Assembly (NCBI GenBank): GCA_019426215.1
Contig: CM033395.1
Coordinates: 18,900,569 to 18,964,568, forward strand
DNA from: Buddleja alternifolia
Taxonomy: Eukaryota; Streptophyta; Magnoliopsida; Lamiales; Scrophulariaceae
Length of the DNA stretch: 64,000 bases
Direction of reading: 5' to 3'
The notes under the pieces: generated by a model
Database searches by the model: none
What the model was told of the DNA's origin: nothing
Seen by the model: only the letters and a program-made list of their open reading frames with translations
Translations under genes and position numbers: made by a program
Part shown: piece by piece, positions 32,591 through 44,728 of the stretch
How the letters are laid out: the number at the start of each line of letters is the position of its first letter
Numbering within the stretch: position 1 is the first letter of the stretch

Positions 32591-34692
32591 ATTTGAGAGA
32601 GATAAACGAGAAAATAACTGCAGAAATAAACCTAATTTATTAGATTACTAAGGACTTAAAATTTATCTTGTGTCTCACTGCATTTTACAGATCCCACACT
32701 CCCATGTGAAAATCGGGAAGCATCATTGCCATCGATTCCACAGCAGGTATTGAGGTCCTCAATTAACTAAATGGGTTACAACCTAACCGGTTTCTGGCCC
32801 ATTAATTATTTGAGGTGATATCTAATATTAATTTATCTAATAAACATTTCAATAGCTTTCTCCATAGTTCACCAAACCGCAACCGAACAGGTTTCTAAGC
32901 TCGTGAATTACCCGAGTTCATTCCCACTAACTCCTGTAATCTAACATTTGAATTTCACCTTCCAATCGAACATGTTTCTGGGGTGAAATATGCTTCGATT
33001 AAGGCATTTCATGCACTTAGTAAAATTTCAAATTATTTCTAAATGCATAACCCCCATAACTAGGAAGCATTATACATTTATAATAATTTTAATTTTAGAA
33101 AGCTTAGTGGAGGGAGAGGATGTCACACATCCTTTTCTAACTCGGTATTATTTATTTGGGATAGTTTAATTCGTCAAAAGATTTTGGTCTCACTTTGCAC
33201 ATTATTCAATTTATATAGCGCTTTTATTCTATATTGATCATGCATAAAAATACTACTAATAATCATGTCTTTCAATCTACATAATTATGGAATTTAAATA
33301 AATAAATTCACCACTTGATCATGGACTTTTACTAGAGGGCCCGAGCCAATGGGCCATCAAAAAAAGGCATAGATTAAACCTATTAAACATTAATGGGCCT
33401 TTTGACTTTATCAATTTTGAACCATTTTATCTCGATTCCTAAAACAACTCCTGCATTATTGCTAAGAATATAATAAATAGCTTCAAATTTGATAACCCAT
33501 AAAATTAAAGGTGAAACATATAAACCTAAGTCCATGATTAGTGTTACAATCACATAAAACATGCTCGCATCAATTAATACATGCTCACAATATTTAATAC
33601 ATGCTCGCAATATTAAATCACTTATATTGATTATTAAAATTTTAGTCCAACTAGATGACTTAGATGTACGAAATTAAAATTAAATTCATCTATCTTTAAT
33701 TAAAATAATATTAGTCCTACTAATAGAATACATAAAATATGAAATTCTATTTTATTTTATTATGATTTAAAGCCATCTATTATTGGAAATACTTTTATTT
33801 GACCAAAGAAATAATTATTAATCTCTAAGAAAAAATAATTTATATTCCTTATTCAAAATTAAGTAATTTCCAAGTCGAGGAAATAGAATAATATTTAATC
33901 CATAAATTAATTATTAATCTCTAAAAATAATAATTAATTAAGTCTGATTAAATATTATATTCTAATTAATCTTATTGGGCTTGATTTCATCAAACCCAAG
34001 TCACCATGCTTTTGGTCCACTTGGATTCAATTTAATTGAGCTCAAAATAATTAATTAGAATAACATGCACGCTTCATTAATTTTTTATTAGGCTAAATTT
34101 AATTTAAGTCCAAATCACCAATCTAATTGGCCCATTTAGATTTAATTAGATTAAGTCCAAACTAATTAACAAATCGAAATTGAATAATTTTCAATTGGGC
34201 TTGATTTAAATTATTCAGGTCATCATCCTTTTGATCCACCCAATTAATTCAAATCACCCAAAACCCAAATATCAATTTCGTCCCAAACATAGCCCGTTTG
34301 AAGACCCGAATCCAAGACCCAGTTCAACGAATTGGGTGTCAAACACCCGACCCGTCAAGCCACGCAGACGGCCCGACGGGCTGTGACTGGGCGTGGCCTG
34401 GCCACGTGAACAGCTGCTGCGCGCAGCTGTGCGTGCAACTGTTCACGCGTGAACAGTGCACGCGCAATGCTGCGCGTGTTTCTTTCGGGGCTTTCGAGCC
34501 CCGTTTTTTCTCGATATTTTCCGATTTTCAATATCATCAAATATTTACAGATTTACAATAACTAAAAACTGAAAAATTCTAAGCAAAAAGCATAAAACGC
34601 AGATTTAAGAAAACATACAAACATGCTTCAAAAACACATAACTTGCAATTCTTAAATCACGTAAAGGAGACCAAATATGCAAATCAGAGATT
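32591..34692 (-). mobile_element. copia A2: 5' leader
   Basis: About 2.1 kb noncoding, colinear with A1 23425-25514. Leader motif copies (A form) at 32778-32797, 32877-32898 and 32960-32981. A GC-rich block at 34350-34505 contains a perfect palindrome (34438-34457). The rest is AT-rich. Confidence 0.85.
34438..34457. repeat. Perfect 20-bp palindrome in the A2 leader
   Basis: ACTGTTCACGCGTGAACAGT equals its own reverse complement. With a one-base bulge the arms extend outward by GCGTGC/GCACGC, giving about 16 bp per arm. It lies some 240-270 bases downstream of the PBS, within the GC-rich block. Confidence 0.95.
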
Positions 34693-34705
34693 GGCTCTGA
34701 TACCA
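34693..34705 (-). other. Primer-binding site of A2
   Basis: Element-sense TGGTATCAGAGCC, complementary to initiator tRNA-Met. Confidence 0.88.
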
Positions 34706-34706
34706 C

Positions 34707-35618
34707 TGATGGGTTTCGCGTAAAAATATATAAACGCAGCGGAAGGATTTTAAAAATTTAATTAAAAACCCAAAAGTGTACTCTAATTCGCATAATTGAA
34801 TCTCAAACATGCATTAACGAGTAAATCCGACTTACCCATTGAAGCGAGGTGGTAGGAGAATCGAATTCTTCTTTTAAACTTTAGATTGATGAACTTCTTG
34901 AATTCTTCAACCCTCGTGTTCTTCGATTCTTGAAGTTGTAGATGAATCCAACAACGAATCTTGTTGCCTCTAAATTATCACGCGCGAATTGATGACGAAA
35001 AATTCCCTTCTTGTTCTCTATAGGGGCGACGACTTTGGAGTATAGAGAGGAAGGATATTTTTCTTCTTCTATTCTTTGGAGAGTTACAATTCATTTAATG
35101 TATTCACTTTTTTTTAGGTTAAAGTCAAGAGAGCTCTTTTATAACTCAATGACTTGTTGACCAAGACAAAACAAAAGAAACCAATTTGATCATCCAACCT
35201 AGACTAATGGGGCCCGGAATTCTTTTGTTTGGTTAATTTCTTTATTCAATTAATTATTTATTTTATCCAACAAATAAATATATTAATTAAATAATAAAAT
35301 TAATTAGATAAATTAATTCATTAATATATTTCTCTAAGAAATGAATTAATAATTAATCTTATCCAATAATTAATTATCTTATCCAATAAGTAATTAATTA
35401 TTTAACTTATTCAATAAATTAAATCTCTCCAAAATAAAATAGAAAATAGAAAATCTCTTTTTCAATTTTCTTCATCAATTCTTTAGCGCGACTCTTTAGG
35501 TTCGTTTCATTTGGTAATGAGAGGAAACTAAAGGATGTGGGTAACACTTAGCTAGTCATGTGGCCCACTTCGTAGCCCAAATGAAATACGAATGAATGAA
35601 TCATTCCACAACCTTTCA
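34707..35618 (-). repeat. A2 5' LTR, U3 side lost
   Basis: Matches 27064-27990 of the 3' LTR, with a TATA box at 35136-35143, and stops at cacaacctttcaat where gypsy sequence begins. The outer half of the LTR is missing. Confidence 0.9.
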
Positions 35619-36532
35619 ATTTGGGTATGGATTGGCTTACCAAATATCATGCCACCATTGATTGTGATAAGAAATTTGTGATCTTTCAGCCACCTGGAAA
35701 AGAACAATTTATGTTTAGCAGAACTTCAAGTTCATTTTCCTTACCAATTATATCGGCATTGAAGGCCCAAAAGATGTTGAACAAAGGTTGTGTTGGATAT
35801 TTAGCAAGTGTGGTGGACACTTCAATTGAGACACATTTAAAGCCTGAAAATGTGGAAGTGGTTAGAGAATTTCTAGAAGTATTTCCAGATGATTTACCAG
35901 GGCTACCACCAGATCGAGAGGTTGAATTTGTGATTGATGTTGTGCCAGGAACTGCCCCTATTTCTAAAGCACCATATAGTATGGCACCAACAGAGTTAAA
36001 AGAGTTAAAAGTACAACTACAGGATTTGCTTGATAAGGGTTTCATTCGCCCTAGCTATTCTCCTTGGGGAGCTCCTGTGTTGTTGTTAAAAAGAAAGATG
36101 GAACCTTGCGGTTATGCATTGATTACAGAGAACTAAATAAAGTAACAATCAAGAATAAGTATCCCCTTCCCAGAATAGATGACTTGTTTGATCAATTGCA
36201 AGGTGCATCGGTGTTTTCTAAGATTGATTTGCGTTCTGGTTATCATCAAGGAGGAAGATATACGGAAAACTGCATTCAGAACAAGGTATGGCCATTATGA
36301 GTTTCTAGTAATGCCCTTTGGTTTAACGAATGCTCCTACAGCTTTCATGGACTTAATGAATCGGGTATTCAAGCAGTTTCTTGATAAATTTGTGATTGTA
36401 TTTATTGATGACATCTTGATCTACTCACGCGATGGACGAGAACACAAGGAACATTTGAAACTTGTGTTGTAAGTTCTCAAAGAGAAACAACTATATGCTA
36501 AATTCAAGAAGTGTGAATTCTGGCTGGAACAA
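35619..36532 (+). pseudogene. pol: Ty3/gypsy protease end and reverse transcriptase
   Basis: Begins at the end of the protease (GMDWLTKYHATIDC) and runs into [68 protein letters not shown] (first catalytic Asp), [14 protein letters not shown], and [12 protein letters not shown] (catalytic Asp pair). The centre (about 36090-36255) is displaced into a neighbouring frame by two compensating small indels. A stop at 36470-36472 breaks the main frame just before [15 protein letters not shown]. The order RT-RNase H-IN identifies Ty3/gypsy; the family looks Tekay/Del-like. Confidence 0.93.
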
Positions 36533-37477
36533 GTGGTATTCTTAGGGCATGTAGTATCCAAGACTGGAATCTCAGTTGACTCGAGTAAAATAGAAGATGT
36601 GCATAATTGGCCAACACCAACAAATGTATCAGAAGTTAGGAGTTTCTTAGGATTGGTAGGATATTACAGGAGATTTGTTCAGGGGTTTTCAAAATTGGTC
36701 GTTCCATTGACGATGTTGACAAGAAAGAACATGAAATTTATTTGGACTGATGCTTGTGAAAAGAGTTTTCAAGAGTTGAAACACCGATTGACTACCGCTC
36801 CTATTCTTTCTGTTCCAACTGGAACCGGTGGATTTGTTGTGTATAGTGATGCTTCTAAAAATGGTTTGGGTGTTGTGTTAATGCAAAACGGGAAAGTAAT
36901 TGCCTATGCTTCAAGGCAATTGAAAGAGTATGAAAAGAATTATCCAACTCATGATCTGGAACTTGCTGCTGTTGTCTTTGCCCTGAAAATTTGGAGGCAT
37001 TACTTGTATGGTGAAAAGTGTGAGATTTACACCAATCATAAAAGTTTGAAGTACTTCTTTACCCAAAAAGAGCTGAATATGAGACAACGGAGATGGTTGG
37101 AACTTGTCAAAGATTATGACTGTGTAATTAACTATCATCCGGGTAAAGCAAATGTGGTAGCTGATGCGCTGAGTAGAAAGTCCATGTCTTCTCTCCTTAT
37201 CACACAGAAGCCATTATTACTAGATTTGCAGAAATTGGAACTTGAAATTGTGCCTGAAGGGAAAGTATGCTTTTTGTCAACTCTGATGTTGAAGTCTAAA
37301 CTTCGTGATAAAATCATTGAAGCTCAGAAAGGTGATGTGTATTTATCTGAGATAAAGAAAAAGATGGATGAAGGAAAAAGGACAGAATTCTCAATTTCTG
37401 ATGAGGGAGTTATGCAATATAATGGGAGGTTATGTGTGCCATCTGATCAAACCATCAAGGAAGATATTCTTAAATAA
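36533..37477 (+). pseudogene. rnh: Ty3/gypsy RNase H and linker
   Basis: Continues from RT with [20 protein letters not shown] and [20 protein letters not shown], then RNase [21 protein letters not shown] (catalytic Asp), [20 protein letters not shown] (catalytic Glu), [16 protein letters not shown] (Asp replaced by Asn in TDHKSL, so probably inactive) and [10 protein letters not shown]. The frame is open for 314 codons and ends at a stop (37475-37477) inside the linker to integrase. Confidence 0.93.
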
Positions 37478-38745
37478 GCTCATACTAGTCCTTATTCAGT
37501 ACACCCCGGTAGCACAAAGATGTATAAGGACTTACAACAACATTATTGGTGGACCGGTATGAAGAAAGATATAGAAACATTTGTAGCAGAGTGTTTAACA
37601 TGTCAACAGGTTAAAGCTGAACATCAAAGACCAGCGGGTTTATTAAAGCCTCTACCAATCCCAAAGCGGAAGTGGGAGCATATTACTATGGATTTTGTGC
37701 TTGGATTGCCTAAAACTCAAAAAGGATACAACTCCATATGGGTGATTGTCGATAGATTAACAAAATCAGCACATTTTCTTGCAGTAAAGTCGACATATAA
37801 TATGGATCAATATGCTAAGCAGTACATTAAAGAAATAGTCAGATTGCATGGAGTGCCAGTTTTCATAGTATTCGATAGGGATCCTAAATTCACTTCTACA
37901 TTCTGGAAGAGTTTACACAATGCCATGGGAACAAAGCATGCATTCAGTACAGCATTTCATCCACAGAGCGATGGGCAATCTGAAAGGGTTATACAAATAC
38001 TTGAGGATATGCTAAGAGCGTGCACACTAGATTTCCAAGGAAGCTGTGATGTGAAATTACCATTGGTAGAATTTACCTATAACAACACCTACCAATCTAC
38101 CATTGGAATGGCACCGTATGAAGCATTATATGGAAGAAAGTGTAGATCTCCAGTTCATTGGGATGAAGTTGGAGAAAGAAGACTACTTGGTCCAGAATTG
38201 GTACAACAAACAACAATGATTGTGGAAAAGATACGTGAAAGAATGAAAATGGCACAGAGTAGGCAGAAAAGTTACGCAGACATACGGAGAAGGGATTTGG
38301 AATTTTCTATTGGAGATCATGTGTTCATGAAAGTGGCCCCAATGAAGGGAATCATGAGATTTGGGAAGAAAGGAAAACTGAGCCCGAGGTATGTTGGTCC
38401 GTTTGAAATTCTTGAAAGAGTTGGAGATAGAGCTTACAGAGTGGCCTTACCTCCTTCATTAACCGGTGTTCATAATGTGTTCCATGTGTCCATGCTGAAG
38501 AAATACATTTCAAATTCTTCTCATATGCTAAGTTACGAGCCGTTGGAGCTATCTCCAAATTTAGCTTATGAAGAAAAATCAGTGCAAATCCTTGATCAGA
38601 AGGTGAAACAATTGAGAAACAAAAGTATTAATCTGGTAAAGGTTTTTTGGAAAAATCATGCGGTAGAAGAAACTAAATGGGAACGAGAAGAAGAAATGTG
38701 AAACAAGTATCCAGAATTATTTCGGTATGTCAAATTTCGAGGACT
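37478..38745 (+). pseudogene. int: Ty3/gypsy integrase with C-terminal chromo-like end
   Basis: Same frame as RNase H. The zinc-binding N-terminus spans AHTSPYSVHPGSTKMYKDL to ECLTCQQVK (HHCC). Core: HITMDFVLGLPK (Asp), VFDRDPKFTSTFW (Asp) and HPQSDGQSERVIQ (Glu), all three retained. Then GPFEILERVGDRAYRVALPP and VFHVSMLKKY, and a chromodomain-like tail (LRNKSINLVKVFWKNHAVEE). A stop at 38699-38701 precedes the last NKYPELFRYVKFRG. Homology ends near 38745, where the F leader starts. Confidence 0.93.
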
Positions 38746-39093
38746 TTCCGTCGACGCTTTCTGCGGCACCCAATCCCGCCATCTCCGACGAATACCGACC
38801 TCCCACATAAAATAGAAATACAATTTTCCAGAATTATCAAATCATCCCCAGATTCATTAATCATTTTTCCAAATTTTTAGATTTGAAAACAACCCAATTT
38901 TTCAGATTTATGAAATGAATTTCAAATTACAAAATTCAAATTAATTAATTCGTTCAAACTGATTCAAGAAAGCATCAATAGATTTTCCGATCAACATGTA
39001 TTGATTCTTAATCAATAAATTACGCATTAAGCCTGATATACAACGAATAATCATGAGGAACCCGAATACAAAATCAACAAAGCCAACAAATTT
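38746..39093 (-). mobile_element. Element F: truncated leader
   Basis: PBS-proximal part of a copia leader, cut at its gag side by gypsy pol. AT-rich with no ORF beyond chance. Confidence 0.65.
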
Positions 39094-39106
39094 GACTCTG
39101 ATACCA
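39094..39106 (-). other. Primer-binding site of F
   Basis: Element-sense TGGTATCAGAGTC, initiator tRNA-Met type. Confidence 0.82.
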
Positions 39107-39107
39107 C

Positions 39108-40793
39108 TATTAAGAATCCTGTTAGGCATGCACAGTGGAATATAAAAGCAGATCCGGATTCTCAAACCAAGATCAATTCGTGGCTTTCGTCGATTTTAAC
39201 AAGAAAAAGATGAATACAAAAAACTTACCTTTTCTCGTATTCAACTTTGATCCGCGTGAATTTTTCGTCTTCTTCAACGGTTCAATTGTACCATCTCTAG
39301 ATCATCACGCTAGAACGGACTTCGAGAGATCTCCATCTCCAATCTTCATGGCAGCTAGGCGAGATAGAGTGGACTGGGAAGAAAATGTTTTCTCATGTCT
39401 TTTGTATTTTGGTGGAGGATTTCACGTTATGTGAATTGTTTCTCTTTCTTCTGTGTTCTCTGTCTTGTGTTAGAGGATTAACTAAATCCTCCAACTAAGC
39501 CCATTAATACATGCCCCTATGGGCTATTGGACAATAATTGGGATATGTTGACCCAATCAACTTAGTCAATTAATTTAATCAATTAACATTTAATCCAATT
39601 AAATATATATTGATTAAATCAATATGCTTATTAATTAATTAACAAACTATTATTCTAGTTTAAATACTTAATTAATCTAGTCAATTAAATATTTAAACTA
39701 ATTAATTTAATTTACCATTGTTTAATCCAATTAAACAACCAATTAAATTAATTTGTCCAATTAATTAATTCATACTACCCAGGGACAAATTACCAGAACA
39801 CCCTCCAAATACAAGACTTGATTTCCCCGTCTATTCCTTTATAGCGCGACTCTCTCTAGGTTCATCTCAATTGGCAATGGGAGGATACCAAAGGATATGG
39901 GTGATTCCTAGCCAGCATCGTGGCCGCACATCGTAGCCCAATCGAGTACGAAATGACTATGTCATTACGAACCTCTAGATTATGAATACCGTATAAGTAT
40001 AAGCCCTTCACTGATGTATCCCGATCGAGTGAAAGTCATGGAATATGCCAAACTCACAGGTTTCGATACTATGCTTAATAATCATAGTAATATGAGATTA
40101 CTAAACACGAGTTAGTTCATCAACTCTTGCCAAAGACTTTAAATCTCATATACCTATGATCGCATAGGATACTTCTCGTTTACTTTTGAGATAGTGAATT
40201 CTTTCTTGGCAATCACCTCACATGCTACTTGCCCATTGGAACGCATTTCGAGGTCGAGCCCACCTTTCAACGGGTGAATTAGGCCTAACTACTCTAGTGA
40301 CAGAATCCAACGTCACAAGCACACTGTGACCGTAACTCCTCAGGTCTAAGGCTCACGCATACCTTCATAATTAGTAATCCAATCATTGACAGTCACTGAG
40401 TAAAAACCCATTTGATCGGATTGCTATGAGCCGTGTTCGAATACACTAATCCCATTAATGTATCTATGACACAAACTCCCACTATCCCATAGTGTTCGAA
40501 TGGCACTCATTTGTCAGAGCATATATCATACAAGTTCATATGAATCTCAATGTCCAATTGAGATTCTTCAACTTGCGAACCATTTAAGTAATCAAGTATC
40601 AAACCCTTCCATTGCCCATCCCTTAACTACTATAAGAGTGCTAAGGTTTGCCTTAACACACATGGACTAGTTGTTCATTTAAGACTTTATACGAACAATA
40701 TACTATTGCCTTTACATTAATTAGAGGTTGCATAATATAAACTCGTGCATTATATTCTAACTCCTCGTTGGCATCGAGGGCACATTCCTAACA
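39108..40793 (-). mobile_element. Element F: 5' LTR
   Basis: About 1.69 kb, minus-strand TGTTAGGAATGTGCCC... with the group's core phrases tagcgcgactctctc (39842) and ggtcgagcccacc (40250). The PBS end is slightly eroded (no clear CA). Beyond 40793 lies LTR G, so F inserted into G. Confidence 0.85.
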
Positions 40794-41332
40794 CAAGCTG
40801 CACTTCGGGGTTGACTCCACCAGCGAGTGAATTTATACTCTAATGACGAACTTGATATCACAAGTACATCTTCAACGTGATTTCTCAGATCTAAGGTTCA
40901 TGCATACCTATCAAAAATTAATCAGTTTTGTCATTGACTGTCATTGAGTGAAAACCCATGTGACAGAATAGATGCGAGTCGTGTTCGAACATATCAGTCT
41001 CACTGAAATGTCTATGACACAAGCTCCTACTATCACATAGTCTTCAACTAGCACTTTCATGTCAAAGCTTACGTCATACAAGTCTTATCTAGTCCTAATG
41101 TCCAATTAGAACTTTCTTTGACTTGCGGACTAGTTTAGACAATAAGTACTGAACTCTTCTAGTGCCATTCTCCGTAACCTATAGAGAGTAGAAGGTCCGC
41201 CTTAATGTCATGGACTTAGAGTTGTTTATTAAGAAAACAACACAAATGCCTTATATATAAATAATGTTTAATTACAATGAATATGCCATATACATTCTAT
41301 CATCTATGGCATCTGAGGGCATAACACCAACA
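40794..41332 (-). mobile_element. LTR fragment G (U3 side)
   Basis: Matches the U3 half of LTR I (about 45655-46219): minus-strand start TGTTGGTGTTATGCCC at 41332, running down to the F insertion. Its flank beyond 41332 is a plus-strand LTR (H), so G inserted into H. Confidence 0.8.
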
Positions 41333-42091
41333 GTTAGTGACACCCACATCCTTAGTATCCTCCCATTGTCAATTGAGGTGAACCTATAGAGTCTCGCACT
41401 CAAGGAAATAAGTGAAAAAAATCTCTAGTTGACAAACAAGGTTAATCAGGTAATTTGTCATTTGATGAACAAATAAACAATATGAGCAAAGGAATTAATC
41501 TGCTTAATTAATTAGATTAATTAAAATAAATTACAGAATAAATAATAATTAATTAGATTAATTTTTTATTTATTCCTTTTAGTCTAAATTATTAATTGGA
41601 TAAATTAATTTAGTCAATTATTAATTAATGTGATATATTAATTGGATTAATATTTGGGCGACTTAATTAATAAGTAGAGTAAGTTGAAAGTCAACTTAGC
41701 CCCTTACATGCTCATAGGCGTGTGACATGGAGAGATAGGCCTGGGGAATTAATTATTATACACCTAAGATGATTAACCAAAGAGAACACTTAACAACTAG
41801 AGATCAGAAAAATTACTCTTCCTCCCCTAGCTAGTGGTCGGCCTCCAATAGGAACAGGATTGGTGGATTTTTCTTCTGGCTTATCTTTCGGCATGATAAT
41901 CTAGACGCAGGAGCCCGGAGTTGCTATCGGTATTGTAGATCAAGAAAGTTACAAGCTACAACAAGGTTGGTAGTCTTGTATTTTTTGTTTTTGTTAAATA
42001 GATAAAAAAAATCATGAAACCCCAAAAGTGTTCCGTGTGTGAATCCGGGTATATTTATTTTTCCATTGCGCATGAACCAGGATTCACAACA
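41333..42091 (+). mobile_element. Element H: 5' LTR, 3' part only
   Basis: Plus-strand LTR end. Contains the inverse of the common phrase (tcctcccattgtcaattg) and ends ...GGATTCACAACA directly before a PBS. The U3 half beyond the G insertion is not in this place. Confidence 0.82.
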
Positions 42092-42092
42092 G

Positions 42093-42104
42093 TGGTATCA
42101 GAGA
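42093..42104 (+). other. Primer-binding site of H
   Basis: TGGTATCAGAGA, initiator tRNA-Met type, one base after the LTR. Confidence 0.85.
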
Positions 42105-43990
42105 CGGCGTTTAATGATTTTTTTTCATTTTTTCGTAATGTTGGCAATTTCTATTCATGATTTATTCGTATTGAAATTTTTATTAGATTATTTATTTCAT
42201 ATATAGATTTAATGTTTTGAATATTAAATCAGTATTGTTAGACAATTATTTGATTTACTTTCTGAAAGATAAATCGTTTTATATATTAAATTTGAATTAA
42301 TACATAAATATAAATATGGAGGATTAAAAAAATTGCATGAAAAATGACCCGAGAGTCATCGGCAAATGCCTGACACGCGGCGCATGTGGAGAACGCGCCA
42401 TCTAGTTGTTGCCATGTATAACAGTCCACCTGGAAGGACTGTTAAAGCGTGAGCCGCGGAGCGGACCACAAGCATGCGGGCTGCTCCGCAGTCCACTTAT
42501 TAATTTATTTATTTTTAAATCCGACCCGATGGGTTGCAGGTGATCCACCGGGTACATCACCAACACTACCCATGGGTCAATCCATTTTTAATTAAAATTA
42601 ATTATTATTTTATTTAAAATTATTTTAAAAAAATTAAATTCAATAAAATTGATTTAAAATTAATTTTATGCATAAATTTAAATTAGATTTGAAAATAAAG
42701 TCAATCCGGGACTTACGAATTTATTTTGAATCAATTCATTAACAAACCATTTGAAAAATGTGTATTTAAATTGAAATTAGATTTAATAGCAAATAGGATT
42801 AACTATGAATTAATCTCAAATTAGATTTAATAGCAAATAGGATTAACTATGAATTAATCTCAAATTAGATTTACATTAATTCTTATTAATTTTTCAACCG
42901 TCATATATTTAGATTATAAATTTGATTTCCATTAATTCATTTTGAAAGAAAGCCAACATAGTGTTTAAGTGTTTTATTTATTGCTTTGAAGCATGTTTTG
43001 TGGGATGCCTTCAATAGACTACTTTTTGTGCTTTGAGTTTTGTTATTTAGGTTGTATTGGGCCAATGTTTGAGCACCCCAACTTGTATTTTATTTATTCC
43101 ATAGATTTATGTAAAGGTTGCATTTCTATATAATTATTAAAATAGGGCTTCGGAGTTAGAAGATCTGCTTGGAGCTTGGAACCCGGAGTTAGACAATAGG
43201 TTTAGATCTTACAGGCCTCTTAACCCCTGATTGGACCATTGGATTGGTCCAATCTGGATAAGTCTATGGAAAGCATGTGTGGTAGAATTGGTAGGCATTT
43301 TCTGCTTTATTATGTATATCCATATATGCGCGATAACATGGTAAATGTGCAAAGTCAAACTAATAATCAAACGCGAAACTCTCCTAACCAAAATAACACT
43401 TAATTTCTATAAAGGTGAATTGGATGTCCCTGCTCTCCATCAAACTTGGGAGAAATGGATTCATATCTAGTGTTTAGTTTCATCCCAGTAAGTGGGGGTT
43501 ATTCACCAATCTATGTATTCAAATTTTTTAAGTGCATTTGATGCCATCAATTGAAGTAAATTCTACCACATATATCATTGAAGGATTGCAATGTGGGATT
43601 CAATTGTTAGATTGATAGTAGTTTATGGGCCCAAATCCAAATATATCACAACTTATATATCATTAAAGGGTTGTGGTCTCATGATCTATGAGCCAAACTG
43701 AGATTGGACTGCATCTTTAATAAGGCGGGCAAAGAGTGCCACTTTAATAAGTCTAGTAACCCATATGTTGTTAAAGGGTTACAACTCACCGAATTCATTA
43801 AAGAACTCAATTACTCACTACGAAATCTTTCCGCAAGATTTCTGAATATTGCAGTGGGAGCGCAATGATTCAAAAAATGTAGTAGGATCCAAGTTAAGAA
43901 TCAAAGTCCTATTTTTTACTTGGAGTACAACATAATAACCTAATTTAATCTTTCTTTATTTTCTGCAGTTTTATATCTCTCTCTGTCATA
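42105..43990 (+). mobile_element. Element H: 5' leader
   Basis: About 1.89 kb noncoding. GC-rich block at 42355-42500. Three leader motif copies (near CATATATCATTAAAGGGTTGC) at 43569-43589, 43652-43675 and 43762-43783. The gcagtgggag run (43851-43860) precedes gag, as in A1. Confidence 0.84.
42774..42865. repeat. 46-bp tandem duplication in the H leader
   Basis: Two identical head-to-tail copies of a 46-bp AT-rich unit containing ttaatagcaaataggatt, with a third partial start after them. Probably a recent replication or reverse-transcription slip. Confidence 0.88.
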
Positions 43991-44728
43991 ATGGTTGTAA
44001 TAACCCCCTGTCAATTCTGCTTGAGAATAATTTCCTCAATGGACCAAAGTACACTGATTGGCTCAAAAACTTAAGGATTGTTCTTAGTCTAGAGTCTCTC
44101 AACTGTGTACTTGAAGCCAAAAAACACCCTATCCCAGTAGAGGATGTTGATGACAAGATATGAAACACCTATAACACTTGGTGTAAGGATGATATTTGTG
44201 TCAAGGGGTACATGCTAGTCTCCATAAACAATGACTTGCAGTGCTCTCACGAGAACATGGAAGACTCGAGAGCTATATTGCAGCATAAGGAGCTATATGG
44301 AGAGCATAGTAGGACTGCTCGGTATGAAATATCGAGGGAGCTCTTTAGAGCACGGATGGGAGAAGGAGAGAAAGTGGTTGACCACATACCCAAAATGATC
44401 TCCATGATAGAGGGATTGGAGTCTCACAATTTCTTCAAGGATTTTTACCTTATGACTAATCTCATTCTCCAATCACTCTCTAGCTCTTTCTCACAGTTCA
44501 TACTGAACTTTAATATAAATGATATTGAGTTTACTTTAGTTGGGCTGATGAACAAAGAATAAGTGCCCAGGGCCAAATGAAACCAAAAGGAAAAGATTTT
44601 ACTTTAGCCATCTGTACTGTACCACAAGGGCTTTGAAACCCTACAAGAAAAAGAGAGGCAAGAAGCAGAAGGGAGCACTAAAGACTGAGGAAAATATAGG
44701 GAAGGGTAAGGCACCCAAGGTTCAAAAG
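43991..44728 (+). pseudogene. gag: Element H gag, truncated
   Basis: Opens ATGGTTGTAAT, then shifts frame to NPLSILLENNFLNGPKYTDW and LKNLRIVLSLESLNCVLEA. A stop falls at about 44161, followed by an open part (44212-44562) with GYMLVSINNDLQCSHENM, YEISRELFRARMGEGEKV and ILQSLSSSFSQFILNFNIND. A lysine-rich tail follows out of frame until LTR I cuts it at 44729, before any zinc knuckle. Confidence 0.88.

Larger units (their letters stand above)
27064..35618 (-). mobile_element. copia A2: nearly full-length element
   Basis: Minus-strand element with 3' LTR 27064-28831, coding 28900-32590, leader to 34692, PBS 34693-34705 and a 5' LTR kept only to 35618. The two LTRs are visibly over 90% identical across the first 300 bp. 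Its 5' LTR is truncated where gypsy pol begins. It inserted into the A3 LTR. Stops and frameshifts disable the polyprotein. Confidence 0.92.

Noticed and set aside
43986..44168. Minus-strand 60-codon ORF at the H gag start
   Set aside because: Antisense shadow of the gag start, as seen for the gag copies of A1 and A2.
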